Part shown: one piece after another, positions 49,390-58,702 of the stretch | Layout of the letters: every line of letters begins with the position of its first letter | How positions within the stretch are numbered: the first letter of the stretch is position 1 | Assembly: GCA_017512725.1 (NCBI GenBank) | Contig: JAFWEW010000033.1 | Coordinates: forward strand, 1 to 64,000 | Direction: 5' to 3' | DNA from: Solobacterium sp. | Lineage (GTDB): Bacteria > Bacillota_I > Bacilli_A > Erysipelotrichales > Erysipelotrichaceae | DNA: 64,000 nucleotides | Notes under the pieces: generated by a model | What the model saw: the letters and a program-made list of their open reading frames with translations, nothing else | Told to the model about the DNA's origin: nothing | Database searches by the model: none | Program-made: the position numbers and the translations under genes

Positions 49390-50169
49390 CTATTTTGTCG
49401 AATGCACGGCCTCTGCCATCGCCCGCACGTATTCTCTGACCGGTTCTACAGCACTGGTGCCGTGTTCCGCAATTATCCGCACGATTGCTGAACCGACGAT
49501 CGCCCCGTCACTGAAGGAAGCCATCCGGCTGGCCTGTTCCGGTGTTGAGATCCCAAACCCGACGGCACAGGGGATATCGGTACAGCTTCTTACCAGAGAG
49601 ACCATGGATGGAATATCCGTTGTGATTGCACTGCGGACCCCGGTAACTCCAAGAGAAGAAACGATATACAGAAAGCCTTCTGCTTCCCTTGCGATTTTTT
49701 CGATACGTTCATTGGAGGTCGGTGCGATCATTGAGATCAGTTCGATTCCGTATTCCGTTGTTTTCTCCTGGAACTCCTGTTTTTCCTCAAACGGCACATC
49801 CGGCAGGATCAGCCCGTCGATACCAGCCTCCGAAGCCTGTTTCATGAACCGGTCCATGCCATAGGAGAACACCACATTGGCATAGGTCATGAATACCAGG
49901 GGAATCGTTACCGTTTCCCGCAGCCGCTTTACCAGTTCAAAGATCTGATCGGTAGTTGTGCCTGCTTTCAGTGCCCGCTCATCAGCCGCCATGATCACCG
50001 GCCCTTCTGCCGTCGGATCGGAAAACGGAATACCCAGTTCAATGAGATCTGCCCCGGCTTCTGCACAGGCCAGAACGATTTCTTCGGTAATTTTGAGATC
50101 CGGGTCACCGCAGGTGATAAACGGGATAAATGCTTTATGTGATTCAAACGCCTGACTTATCCTGCTCAT
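49390..50169 (-). CDS. trpA: Tryptophan synthase alpha subunit
   Basis: TrpA cleaves indole-3-glycerol phosphate to indole, passed to TrpB. The 259-residue TIM barrel has the catalytic Glu in [16 protein letters not shown] and Asp in [11 protein letters not shown], and the phosphate loop in [11 protein letters not shown]. It overlaps trpB by 4 bp and is the last gene of the operon. Confidence 0.97.
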   Translation of the reverse strand: MSRISQAFESHKAFIPFITCGDPDLKITEEIVLACAEAGADLIELGIPFSDPTAEGPVIMAADERALKAGTTTDQIFELVKRLRETVTIPLVFMTYANVVFSYGMDRFMKQASEAGIDGLILPDVPFEEKQEFQEKTTEYGIELISMIAPTSNERIEKIAREAEGFLYIVSSLGVTGVRSAITTDIPSMVSLVRSCTDIPCAVGFGISTPEQASRMASFSDGAIVGSAIVRIIAEHGTSAVEPVREYVRAMAEAVHSTK

Positions 50170-51353
50170 TCGCTGATCTCCTCTCCGCGGTACTTTGCGA
50201 CACTGACACAGTCTTTGTCTCCCCGTCCGGATACCGTTACCACTAGGATCTTATCCTTTGGAAGTGACGGCGCATACTTCATCGCATAGGCAAGCGCATG
50301 TGCACTTTCAATTGCCGGAATAATACCTTCCATCCGGGAGACATACTCAAATGCCCCAACCGCTTCTTCATCCGTAATCGCTTCATACCGTGCCCTTCCG
50401 GTATCGTGGAGCCATGCGTGTTCCGGTCCGATGCCGGGATAATCCAGACCGGCTGAGATAGAATACACCGGTGCGATCTGCCCGAATTCATCCTGACAGA
50501 AATAAGACTTCATGCCATGAAAGATACCGAGCCGTCCGGTATGGATCGTTGCCGCGGTTTCAAAGGTATCGATTCCTCTGCCTGCCGCTTCACAGCCGAT
50601 CAGTTCCACCTGTTCATCGGGTATGAAATGATAGAACGAACCGATCGCATTGGATCCTCCTCCGACACAGGCAATCACGGCATCCGGCAGCCGTCCTTCT
50701 TTTTCCAGCATCTGGCTGCGGATCTCGTCCGAGATCACCGCCTGGAAATCCCGTACGATGGTCGGAAACGGATGAGGCCCCATGACGGAGCCGAGGCAGT
50801 AATGCGTATCTGCGATCCGGGATGTCCATTCCCGCATTGCCTGCGATACTGCATCTTTAAGCGTTGCGGTTCCGGTCGTGACCGGAATAACCTCTGCTCC
50901 GAGCAGTTTCATCTTATAGACATTGAGTGCCTGCCGTCTGGTATCTTCTTCTCCCATAAAGACAACGCACTCCATGCCAAACAGTGCGGCGGCAGTTGCG
51001 GTTGCCACACCATGCTGGCCGGCTCCGGTCTCTGCGATCAGCCGGGTCTTTCCCATCTTCTTTGCCAGCAGTGCCTGACCGAGCACGTTGTTGATCTTGT
51101 GTGCACCGGTATGGTTCAGGTCTTCCCGTTTCAGATAGATCTTCGCACCGCCAAGATCTTCACTCATCCGTTTTGCGTAATACAGGCGGCTTGGCCTGCC
51201 TGCGTATTCATTGAACAGTTCCGACAGTTCGCTTTTAAATTCCGGATCATCTTTGTACCGGTTATACGCTTCTTCCAGTTCGATTACCGCATTCATCAGC
51301 GTTTCCGGGATATACTGTCCGCCATGGATGCCGAATCTTCCGTTGTTATGCAT
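50166..51353 (-). CDS. trpB: Tryptophan synthase beta subunit
   Basis: TrpB condenses indole with serine using PLP. The 395-residue protein has the [14 protein letters not shown] segment with the PLP-binding lysine, [13 protein letters not shown], and the [12 protein letters not shown] phosphate cup. Start at ATG 51353, which has GGAGG upstream within trpF; an in-frame start at 51383 would lie deeper in trpF. It overlaps trpF by 8 bp and trpA by 4 bp. Confidence 0.97.
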   Translation of the reverse strand: MHNNGRFGIHGGQYIPETLMNAVIELEEAYNRYKDDPEFKSELSELFNEYAGRPSRLYYAKRMSEDLGGAKIYLKREDLNHTGAHKINNVLGQALLAKKMGKTRLIAETGAGQHGVATATAAALFGMECVVFMGEEDTRRQALNVYKMKLLGAEVIPVTTGTATLKDAVSQAMREWTSRIADTHYCLGSVMGPHPFPTIVRDFQAVISDEIRSQMLEKEGRLPDAVIACVGGGSNAIGSFYHFIPDEQVELIGCEAAGRGIDTFETAATIHTGRLGIFHGMKSYFCQDEFGQIAPVYSISAGLDYPGIGPEHAWLHDTGRARYEAITDEEAVGAFEYVSRMEGIIPAIESAHALAYAMKYAPSLPKDKILVVTVSGRGDKDCVSVAKYRGEEISE

Positions 51354-51960
51354 GACTGTCCTCCTTCCGTACCGCCTTTGCAAAGGCCTTCATTTTCTTT
51401 GGGTCTTTTCTATGATCCGTTTCGATCCCGGAGCTCGTATCTACTCCATAGGGATGCAGGAAGCGGATCGCTTCGGATACATTCTCCGCATCCAGCCCTC
51501 CTGCAAGCATGTATTCTCTGTTTACATCCTTTAACAGGCTGAGCCGAACCCGTCTTCCTTCCCCAGCCCCGCCATCCAGCAGGATCCGGTCCGCAGAAGA
51601 AGAAAGTGCCTTCTGTACATCTTCTTCGTTATGAATGATAAACGCCTTGATGACCGGAACCTTCGGAAAACGTTCCTTCAGTTCCTGTACCATCTGATCT
51701 TCTTCGCTTCCGTGCAGCTGAATGACATCGATAATCCCTTCTGTCACAAAGGAAGCGATATATTCCACATCTTCATTGACGAATACGCCGCACATCGCAA
51801 TGCCCGGATCCAGCAATGTCTTAAGTCGTTTTGCCTGTTCCCGGTCTACAGATCGCTTATATCCTGCCGACAGGATCATACCGGCATAGTCCGGATGGAT
51901 CCCGTTTACCGCAAGGATATCTTCTTCCCTGCGCAGCCCGCAGAACTTGATCGTTGTCAT
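51346..51960 (-). CDS. trpF: Phosphoribosylanthranilate isomerase
   Basis: TrpF converts phosphoribosylanthranilate to the carboxyphenylamino-deoxyribulose phosphate. The 204-residue barrel begins [12 protein letters not shown] with the catalytic cysteine, and has [11 protein letters not shown] and AGGLDAENV. It overlaps trpD by 4 bp and trpB by 8 bp. Confidence 0.96.
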   Translation of the reverse strand: MTTIKFCGLRREEDILAVNGIHPDYAGMILSAGYKRSVDREQAKRLKTLLDPGIAMCGVFVNEDVEYIASFVTEGIIDVIQLHGSEEDQMVQELKERFPKVPVIKAFIIHNEEDVQKALSSSADRILLDGGAGEGRRVRLSLLKDVNREYMLAGGLDAENVSEAIRFLHPYGVDTSSGIETDHRKDPKKMKAFAKAVRKEDSHA

Positions 51961-52982
51961 ATCTGACTGCTCTCAGCGATATAGGATTCCATGACCCGGT
52001 AAGCAGAACCGTCATCGATCAGCTGTTCTGCCATCCGTACGCCTTCTTCCATACTGTCGGCTTTTCCGCCGATGAAGATGCCGGCTCCGGCATTGAGTAC
52101 AACGGCATTGCGCTTGGTGCCCTGAATCGTACCGTTCAGGATGCCGCGGGTAATGATCGCATTTTCTTCCGGTGTGCCGCCGACCAGTTCATCTTTTGTG
52201 CCGGCTGTTAAGCCAAACTGTTCCGGTGTAATTACCGTAGTACGGTAATACCCGTCTTTGAGTTCACAGGTCGTGGTCGGACCGACGGCAGAGATCTCAT
52301 CGAGCTTTTCCTGACCGTAAACAACCAGAGCGCGCTTTACGCCAAGCTTGTCGAGTACTTTAGCGATTGGTTCGACAAGATATTCATCATAGACGCCCAG
52401 CACAAAGTATTCCGGGCAGGCAGGATTGGTCAGAGGCCCGAGAATATTGAATACCGTACGGAAGCCGAGTTCCTTCCGGATCGGACCGACGTATTTCATA
52501 GCCGCATGGTATTTCTGGGCAAAGAAGAAGCACATTCCGGTCTTCTCGAGCAGTGCCAGTGCCTGTTCGGGATCCTGACTGATATTTGCGCCGAGGGCTT
52601 CCTGACAGTCTGCGGTTCCGCAGAGGGAAGAAGCGGCCCGGTTACCGTGCTTTGCGACTTTGATTCCGGAAGCGGCGATCACAAATGCCGCTGTTGTGGA
52701 GATATTGAACGAATGTGCACCGTCTCCGCCGGTACCGACGATCTCCAGTACTTCCATGCCCGGATGAGGAACCGGGGTCGCATGTTCACGCATGGCTGCC
52801 GCACAGCCGGAGATCTCATCGATCGTTTCTGCACGGGTGCTCTTGGTTGCCAGTGCGGCGAGGAATGCGGCATTCTGGGTCGGTGTGGTTTCACCGGACA
52901 TGATTTCATTCATGACGGTATAGGCTTCCTGATAGGTCAGGTCCCCCTTGTTGGAAATCTTTTCAATTGCTTCGCGGATCAT
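51957..52982 (-). CDS. trpD: Anthranilate phosphoribosyltransferase
   Basis: TrpD joins anthranilate and PRPP. The 341-residue protein has the [15 protein letters not shown] loop, the [15 protein letters not shown] motif and GPLTNP. It needs anthranilate, but trpE and trpG are not in this operon. It is not fused to TrpG. It overlaps trpC and trpF by 4 bp each. Confidence 0.97.
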   Translation of the reverse strand: MIREAIEKISNKGDLTYQEAYTVMNEIMSGETTPTQNAAFLAALATKSTRAETIDEISGCAAAMREHATPVPHPGMEVLEIVGTGGDGAHSFNISTTAAFVIAASGIKVAKHGNRAASSLCGTADCQEALGANISQDPEQALALLEKTGMCFFFAQKYHAAMKYVGPIRKELGFRTVFNILGPLTNPACPEYFVLGVYDEYLVEPIAKVLDKLGVKRALVVYGQEKLDEISAVGPTTTCELKDGYYRTTVITPEQFGLTAGTKDELVGGTPEENAIITRGILNGTIQGTKRNAVVLNAGAGIFIGGKADSMEEGVRMAEQLIDDGSAYRVMESYIAESSQI

Positions 52983-53767
52983 AGTGTTTCTCCTTTCAGC
53001 TCCCTGAGCTTTTTCTTTCGGTCATCTGCTTTCATGAGCGTTTCTCCGATGAGGACGCCGTGGATGCCGTTCTGTTCCAGAACGATGATGTCTTCCCTTG
53101 TTTTGATTCCGCTTTCTGCCACCATCAGCACATCTTCCCCGATCAGGCTCCTTAAGCGGATACTGTTGTATGGATCAACCGTGAAGTCATGGAGACAGCG
53201 GTTGTTGACACCGATGATCCTGGCACCGCAGTCCTGTGCCACTTTCACTTCCTCTTCATCATGGGCTTCCGTCAGAGCTGATAAGCCAAGCTCTTCCGTG
53301 ATCTTCAGATACTCCTGCAGTTCCTGCTCACTGAGAATCGCTGCGATGAGCAGAACCGCCGATGCCCCAAGCAGCTTTGCCTCATAGATCATGTACGGAT
53401 CGACTGTGAAGTCTTTCCGCAGTACCGGAATGCGTACCGTTTCTGCGATCTCTTTGAGATACGTATCCGAACCAAGGAACCACTTTGGTTCGGTCAGACA
53501 GGAGATCGCATCTGCGCCGGCATCTTCATACGATCGGGCAATTTCCAGATACGGGAATTCCGGGGATATCAGACCTTTGGAAGGCGATGCCTTTTTGCAT
53601 TCGCAGATAAAGCTCATCCCCGGTTTTGCAAGAGCGTCATAGAAGGAAGGGACCGGTTTATCTGCACAGGCTTCTGCCATTAACCGCATCTCTTCGTATG
53701 GAACCAGTTTCTTTTTCTGTTCCACCCGATGACGTGCATATGCGCTGAGCTGTTCCAGGATATCCAT
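52979..53767 (-). CDS. trpC: Indole-3-glycerol phosphate synthase
   Basis: TrpC closes the indole ring. The 262-residue TIM barrel has [44 protein letters not shown] and [12 protein letters not shown]. It is the first gene of the operon; in most Bacillota trpD precedes trpC. Start at ATG 53767, with GGAGG eight bases upstream; a TTG at 53782 would lie in the T-box terminator. Confidence 0.97.
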   Translation of the reverse strand: MDILEQLSAYARHRVEQKKKLVPYEEMRLMAEACADKPVPSFYDALAKPGMSFICECKKASPSKGLISPEFPYLEIARSYEDAGADAISCLTEPKWFLGSDTYLKEIAETVRIPVLRKDFTVDPYMIYEAKLLGASAVLLIAAILSEQELQEYLKITEELGLSALTEAHDEEEVKVAQDCGARIIGVNNRCLHDFTVDPYNSIRLRSLIGEDVLMVAESGIKTREDIIVLEQNGIHGVLIGETLMKADDRKKKLRELKGETL

Positions 53768-53780
53768 ACCGTCTTCCTCC

Positions 53781-54051
53781 AAAAAGAAATCCCCGACAGA
53801 ACTTGCGTTCCATCGGGGACGATTTTTCTAATCGCGGTGCCACCCCAGTTCACACAGCTGTGTGCGCTCAGCAGGATACAGTCATATCCCCGGGCTTTTA
53901 ACGCTGCCCCTGCGTCAGAGAATACTCGGTTCCCCTTTGACTCTGCCCTCCGTGATCCATTTGACAGACTGTGCTTCTGCCCGGCTCTCACCTGCCCGGA
54001 CTCTCTTTGAGATCATATCTGCCGTTATCTTCACGTCACTGGTTTTCGAAT
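53781..54051 (-). ncRNA. T-box riboswitch, tryptophan-specific by context
   Basis: On the minus strand a canonical T-box sequence, GGGTGGCACCGCG (53834-53846), precedes a terminator hairpin (TCCCCGA with TCGGGGA at 53790-53796 and 53813-53819, then a T-rich run) just upstream of trpC. A candidate UGG specifier lies at 53957-53959. Uncharged tRNA-Trp would bind and favour the antiterminator, so the operon is expressed when tryptophan is scarce. The 5-prime end is set by the promoter and is approximate. Confidence 0.92.
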
Positions 54052-54057
54052 ATCTGA

Positions 54058-54086
54058 ATGATACCTTGAAATGTATGCGATTTCAA
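54058..54086 (-). promoter_or_regulatory. SigA-type promoter of the trp operon
   Basis: On the minus strand TTGAAA (54081-54086) and TATCAT (54058-54063) are spaced by exactly 17 bp. The predicted start near 54051 places the full T-box leader downstream. Between 54087 and 54230 I see no further feature. Confidence 0.7.
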
Positions 54087-54230
54087 TAGTTTTTCAGAAA
54101 CTTTTTCAACATGTTTCACAGATTGTAAATTCTTTCTTGTATTTCACCGTGCCTGCAGGTTTCCATATTGGAACGGCGTTTCCCTGTTATTCGGTACTTC
54201 CTGGTTTGATCAGTTCTGATCCGTTGTGAT

Positions 54231-54628
54231 TCAGGAAAGGTCGTCCCTCTTCAGAAACTGAATTAGTTCTAAATGATCCACTGTGCTGGTGGAATAATCC
54301 AGTTCGTCGTTTGTAATCGATATCTTCCGGTTTGACTGATCAAGCCTGCTGAATGCGCTGAATTCGCGTTCATAGGCTTTTTCTTCCTGAACACTTAACG
54401 CAGCCTGAATGTAATAAGCTTTGGAATCCTTCTGTACGTAAAAATCGATTTCTCTGCCGTTATTCTGAAATACAGAAACGTCATTCCCTTTGTAGTGAAG
54501 TTCATTAAATACGATATTTTCCATATTGTGAGACAGGTCAAACCGATTGTTTTTTACACGTATGGAATTCATTGCGACATTGGTGCGATATATCGTTCTC
54601 TCTTAATCATATCCTTCCCTTTCAGTTC
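54231..54628 (-). pseudogene. C-terminal fragment of an AAA_14/DUF4143 protein
   Basis: The 113-residue frame (54231-54572) matches the C-terminal quarter of the intact relative at 43585, including EREFSAFSRLDQSNRKI. Upstream text (ELKGKDMIKRE) continues in another frame to 54628, so there is a frameshift and the ATPase domain is gone. The break lies three bases from a 17-bp inverted repeat. Confidence 0.75.
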
Positions 54629-54630
54629 CG

Positions 54631-54676
54631 TTCTACTGACAGATTTTGTGCAAACAACAAAAATCTGTCAGTAGAA
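54631..54676. repeat. 17-bp inverted repeat at a pseudogene boundary
   Basis: Perfect 17-bp arms (54631-54647 and 54660-54676, 12-nt loop) begin directly at the broken end of the DUF4143 pseudogene. The right arm and flanking bases (54661-54682) recur at 55427-55448 with 20 of 22 matches, on the far side of the XRE gene. It may be a mobile-element end. Confidence 0.65.
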
Positions 54677-54876
54677 TACTGCGGATGGGTGTACAACTGG
54701 AGAAAGAAGATCTTTGGGAATGGCTCAAACGGTCCTATGGACAGCCGTGGCAAACACAAAAACAGGCCGTATTCTACCAGAAGTAGAACTTTTTCAAATT
54801 TCCCGTTACTTACGAATTCCTTCCCGTAACGTATCATGGTATTGCGGACCGCACCAATGACAACTCAGGAGAAACT

Positions 54877-55419
54877 ATGGACACATTGAAAATCGGAAAA
54901 TATATCCAGCATTTACGGAAGACAGCCGGCATGACACAGAAAGACCTTGCGGAAAAACTGAACATTTCGTTTCAGGCGGTTTCCAAATGGGAGAACGGTG
55001 ATACGCTTCCTGACACCGGTATTCTTCTTGACCTGTGCGACATACTGAATACGACCGCAGACAAACTGCTCAATGGAGGAAGTCTCGCACCCGTCGAGCG
55101 AAAGCTTATGAAACTTGAGGATGTTATTACAGGCTTTCAGTATATCGAAAACATCGGAACGCTTTTCGGAGAAGACTGTACGTTTTTCGTGGGTATGGTG
55201 AACGGAATCAACGAAAAAATGAATATCGATCTTCTGACCTATCTGAAAGATCCTAAGACCCGTGAAGTAATGTATGCAGAGGTGCTGATCCAGGGAATCC
55301 TTTCCGGGCGTACCGTCGATATGGAAGAAATAGAAGCGAATTTCCAAAACGAAAAGATGATTCATACAATCCGGCGTTACCTTGCCAAAGCAGACGGGAA
55401 CCCGGAGGCAGCCGGATAA
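54877..55419 (+). CDS. XRE-family transcriptional regulator
   Basis: A 180-residue protein. The first 65 residues form a Cro/CI-type helix-turn-helix (LRKTAGMTQKDLAEKLNIS, then SKWENGDTLPD). The rest is a soluble sensor or oligomerisation domain of unknown type. AGGAG precedes the ATG. It is flanked by direct repeats (54661 and 55427) and shares a bidirectional terminator with the convergent protease gene. Confidence 0.87.
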   Translation: MDTLKIGKYIQHLRKTAGMTQKDLAEKLNISFQAVSKWENGDTLPDTGILLDLCDILNTTADKLLNGGSLAPVERKLMKLEDVITGFQYIENIGTLFGEDCTFFVGMVNGINEKMNIDLLTYLKDPKTREVMYAEVLIQGILSGRTVDMEEIEANFQNEKMIHTIRRYLAKADGNPEAAG

Positions 55420-55426
55420 GTAATAC

Positions 55427-55448
55427 AAATCTGTCAGCAGAATACAGC
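55427..55448. repeat. Direct-repeat partner of 54661-54682
   Basis: These 22 bases match 54661-54682 at 20 positions (core AAATCTGTCAG). They lie just after the XRE stop, so the gene is bracketed by the repeat pair. Confidence 0.6.
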
Positions 55449-55477
55449 AGACCGAACCAGTCCTTTTATACCTCAAC

Positions 55478-55516
55478 AAAAAAGTGGAACGGATTATCAC
55501 CGATTCCACTTTTTTT
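55478..55516. terminator. Bidirectional terminator
   Basis: A 12-bp perfect outer stem (55478-55489 with 55504-55515) with an inner CGG/CCG pair ends in T-tracts on both strands. It lies between the XRE gene and the convergent protease gene. Confidence 0.9.
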
Positions 55517-55543
55517 ATTTGTCTGTCTTGTGTTTTCTTCCGG

Positions 55544-57673
55544 TTATTCCGCAGGAGTCGCTTTTGCGGCTGCTTTCTTTGCTTTGCGTTTCTTTACTGC
55601 CCGTACGATCAGGAAGATGATCAGAATGAGTATGATCACAAATGCGATTCCTGCCCACATCAGATACTTCGGCAGATTTGCCAGAAATACAATTGTGCTC
55701 AGTTCGGAAGCGTCACCCTCATAAATTCCCTGATCGGTAGGATCGGCATCGGGAAGCGGCGCTTTATCCGGGGAAACGGTATAAGCCTTGATATAGGCAT
55801 TTCCAAAGGTCATCACCTTACCGGCATCGGTGCTGTTCAGCTGTGATGCATCGGCCCAGACATGTGCTTCTCCGTTGTTTACATAAACAAGTGTTTCTCC
55901 GGGGTTGGATACCACATGGACATGTTCCGCATTGATGTTGTCTTCGGTCTGCAGATCTTCCCGGATCGTCTGTTCGATGTTGAGCCAGGAGACCTTTTCT
56001 CCGTCTTTTTCTGTCACGATGTTCTGAACCACTGCGAAGCGGTCACCCTGTTTCAGTTCCGCCGGCTTTTCCAGGTTAACCGTATAGAAGCCCCGGTGGT
56101 CAAAGGAAGCGGTCGCTGCTGCAAGCAGTTCCCCGGATGTGGGATCCTGATTCTCATCGCTTACCCGGTATACTTCGATTTCTGCTTCGGTATTGTTTTC
56201 CGGCGCATAAACAGATACTGCCGCAAGGGTTTCATCCCGTTCACTTGTAAAGATGTTGGCAACCAGTGTTTCTGCATTGTCGGTAGGAAGTGAAATCGGC
56301 TCAAACGCTACCGGGTTCGTGAAATCATACTGATAGATATGGTCATAGTCGAAACCGTCTGCCGCATCATCCCCGACAATTGCCGAGAAGCTGAAAATCG
56401 AATGGTCTTCATAGCTGACCCAGATATACCCGGTCCCATGGCCTTCTTCATCGGGGAAGCCGTAGTTAAATGACAGCAGCAGTTCTCTTCCTTCCGGAGT
56501 CTTCGCAAAGTTGTCATATACCTCAATGAACCGGTCTCCGTATTTTTCGACGTTGGTTTCATAACTGCCCCAGCTGTTTTTGATCAGGAAGGCACCGTTC
56601 TGTTTCGGCATACCGCCTTTTCCTGTTTTGAAGTTCTCCCGCGGATAATTATCATTCCATCCGACAAGGGTAACCGCATGGTTCATACCGATATCCGAGG
56701 AATCATCATACTGGCAGAAATACTCATAATTCATGAAGTCACTGTTTCCGCCTTCACCTGGCGAAGAGGTGTCTGCCTGATAGCTCATCATCAGAGCACC
56801 ATGCTCGATGACGGCCTGCTTGATGAGATTTACCGCATCTTCCCGCTGGCCTTTATACTCATATTTCTGACGGTCTGTGTTGATGGTGTAGCGGGACGGA
56901 CTGTCGAGATACAGGAATTCCTGTACATGGGCAAGCGGTGCAGCGTTCCGGTCTTCTTCGTTTAACAGACCGTAGGTATCTTTTCCATCCAGCGGTTTAT
57001 ACGGTTCCTGTGATTCTGCCAGAGGGCCGATCCACGCAGTAAGCAGATCCTGCGAACTGGAACTGAAGCCTCCGGTTGAAAAATGCGAATTCTTCTCTTC
57101 CGGGTTCAGAGGTTCATCGCCTTCTCCCTTCTGAGATCCGTCCCACATCAGCTCCATGTTCATGTATGCAAGATAAAGCTCACTGAGATCCAGTTCCTTC
57201 GAGACGTTTTTAAGGTTCATCTCGAATGCGTCGGGATTGATCACGCCTGCGTTGCCGTGCCGTTTGTGAAGCAGATTGCTTTCAAGTGTGGCGATTGTAC
57301 TGAACGCCCAGCAGGTACCAAACGGGCTCTGGTCCTTGATGCCGGTCGTAGATCCGATCGTCGGAAGATAATACTGGCTGACCGAAGCGACATCCACTTC
57401 ACCGGTATACTTCACATCACTGGCATAATCCCGGTCAATCAGCAGATTGATGGATGCCGGTACTTCCTGACCGCCGTAATAGCGATTGTCCCCTTCCTCC
57501 ATTTTGTAATTTGTGACCCACGTCCGCATTTCATCCCAGTCTTTTGCGTCCGTCGCGCCGTCACTGTTAAAGTCCATAACAATTCCTGCAGTTCCGATGG
57601 TTCCTTCTGCATTTACGGATACGGTACCCGTAATGAGAATGACTGCAGCTATGGCTGTAATCAATTTCTTCAT
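55544..57673 (-). CDS. Cell-surface papain-like (C1) protease with dockerin-like motif
   Basis: A 709-residue secreted protein. A signal peptide (MKKLITAIAAVILITG) is followed by an EF-hand-like DFNSDGATDAKDW and a C1 peptidase domain: QSPFGTCWAFS with Cys121, GMNHAVTLVGWND for the histidine, and LIKNSWGS for the asparagine. A lectin-like beta region follows, then a single membrane helix and a Lys/Ala-rich tail, so it is anchored with its catalytic part outside. Start at 57673 with GGGAGG upstream. It lies 167 bp downstream of a double-glycine-leader gene on the same strand. Confidence 0.9.
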   Translation of the reverse strand: MKKLITAIAAVILITGTVSVNAEGTIGTAGIVMDFNSDGATDAKDWDEMRTWVTNYKMEEGDNRYYGGQEVPASINLLIDRDYASDVKYTGEVDVASVSQYYLPTIGSTTGIKDQSPFGTCWAFSTIATLESNLLHKRHGNAGVINPDAFEMNLKNVSKELDLSELYLAYMNMELMWDGSQKGEGDEPLNPEEKNSHFSTGGFSSSSQDLLTAWIGPLAESQEPYKPLDGKDTYGLLNEEDRNAAPLAHVQEFLYLDSPSRYTINTDRQKYEYKGQREDAVNLIKQAVIEHGALMMSYQADTSSPGEGGNSDFMNYEYFCQYDDSSDIGMNHAVTLVGWNDNYPRENFKTGKGGMPKQNGAFLIKNSWGSYETNVEKYGDRFIEVYDNFAKTPEGRELLLSFNYGFPDEEGHGTGYIWVSYEDHSIFSFSAIVGDDAADGFDYDHIYQYDFTNPVAFEPISLPTDNAETLVANIFTSERDETLAAVSVYAPENNTEAEIEVYRVSDENQDPTSGELLAAATASFDHRGFYTVNLEKPAELKQGDRFAVVQNIVTEKDGEKVSWLNIEQTIREDLQTEDNINAEHVHVVSNPGETLVYVNNGEAHVWADASQLNSTDAGKVMTFGNAYIKAYTVSPDKAPLPDADPTDQGIYEGDASELSTIVFLANLPKYLMWAGIAFVIILILIIFLIVRAVKKRKAKKAAAKATPAE

Positions 57674-57790
57674 CTGTTCCTCCCTGAGGGCATACAGTTC
57701 TCCTGTCTGCCTGCTCTGTCCCTTTAATAATAAGGGAGTTATTTCCAGTATCTCAATCCTTTCCAAAAGGTTCCGGTTCCTTCACACATA

Positions 57791-57813
57791 CAAAAGGCTG
57801 CTTTTTGGCAGCC
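57791..57813 (-). terminator. Rho-independent terminator
   Basis: A 6-bp GC-rich stem (GGCTGC with GCAGCC) is followed on the minus strand by TTTTG. It separates the double-glycine gene from the protease gene. Confidence 0.65.
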
Positions 57814-57838
57814 CCTGTATCAAAATTCTGTTTAACGC

Positions 57839-58183
57839 TTACCAGCCAAATCCCCAGAGGGTAAGTTCCATATTCAGGGTTTCGTATTCTCCGATACCAA
57901 GCTGAGCCATTGTCATTTCTTTGGCGACCGGTGCACCACGGAAATACGTCTGTGCAGTTCCTCCTTCGCACATGGAATGGTCAATGGTTCTCTGTTCGAT
58001 ATGACCTACCGTTTCCTCCGGTGTTACCGCATAGGTCATGCACATGTGAACATCCCCATTTTCAGGATCTTTCTGAGAATGTGCTACATAATCCACCTCA
58101 ATCTTAAAGAATGATTCACTGTCCGCTCCTCCGGCAACCCGTTCCAGACTCTCTTCATTAATTTCCGGATTCATCTTTTCCAT
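57839..58183 (-). CDS. Double-glycine-leader protein, 114 aa
   Basis: The N-terminus (NPEINEESLERVAGG after MEKM) has the E-x-L-x2-V-x-G-G leader pattern shared with the small proteins at 25030, 26569 and 26882. The 95-residue remainder is acidic with two cysteines and a Trp-rich end. AAGGAG precedes the ATG at 58183 and a TATAAT lies on the minus strand at 58211-58216. It is upstream of the secreted protease on the same strand. No transporter or peptidase for such leaders is in the window. Confidence 0.65.
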   Translation of the reverse strand: MEKMNPEINEESLERVAGGADSESFFKIEVDYVAHSQKDPENGDVHMCMTYAVTPEETVGHIEQRTIDHSMCEGGTAQTYFRGAPVAKEMTMAQLGIGEYETLNMELTLWGFGW

Positions 58184-58219
58184 ACCGTTAAATCTCCTTT
58201 TTCTCTTTCCATTATAATC

Positions 58220-58604
58220 TACGAAGCAGCTTTCGAAATTCCTCCGGATGTGCATCTTTGTGCGCTGTATGGTTTTGAGACAAAACGCGCACTGCTGAAC
58301 AACACCCTGAAAGGCAGCGCAAAAGGCGGTATCTATGAAAACGCCGCAGCAGAATGCCTTGTAAAAAAACGGATATACTCTTTACTACTGGAAGCCGGAT
58401 GATAATCATGCGATTGAATTCATCATCGAAAAAGACGGAGAAGTTATTCCGATCGAAGTAAAAGCCGGCAATACCGCAACCATTTCTCTGAATTTCTTCA
58501 TTCGACGCTATCAGCCTTCTTCCGCATGGAAACTGGTCAATGGCAACATTGGTACAGACGGTGTGAAACGAACGGTTCCGCATTATATGGTAATGTTTCT
58601 CTGA
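58220..58604 (+). pseudogene. C-terminal fragment of a second DUF4143 ATPase
   Basis: The first frame reads CALYGFETKRALLNNTLKG then GGIYENAAAECLVKK; after a frameshift near 58365 a second frame continues with YYWKPDDNHAIEFIIEKDG and ends with YMVMFL. This is the C-terminal third of a DUF4143 protein of a subtype different from the intact gene at 43585. The ATPase domain and start are missing. Confidence 0.8.
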
Positions 58605-58615
58605 CACCAGCCGAA

Positions 58616-58676
58616 AAAGAAGCTGTACTTCCTTCCGGTTTATTTTCGGAAGTTCCTGACAGCTTCTTTGTTTTTT
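58616..58676. terminator. Long bidirectional terminator of luxS
   Basis: An 11-bp stem (58616-58626 with 58659-58669) encloses a second CCGGAAG-type stem, with T- or A-tracts on both sides. It ends luxS on the minus strand. Confidence 0.85.
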
Positions 58677-58702
58677 ACATACGATAAGCGATCGTCCTGA
58701 AA

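Noticed and set aside
50517-51542. 341-codon plus-strand frame antisense to trpB and trpF
   Set aside because: The overlapping trp genes have all catalytic motifs; the antisense frame has none.
54629-54876. Small RNA or gene between the 17-bp inverted repeat and the XRE gene
   Set aside because: Apart from the inverted repeat there is no open frame with a ribosome site and no promoter-terminator pair.
57083-57727. 214-codon plus-strand frame antisense to the C1 protease
   Set aside because: Shadow of a gene with a complete catalytic triad and signal peptide.
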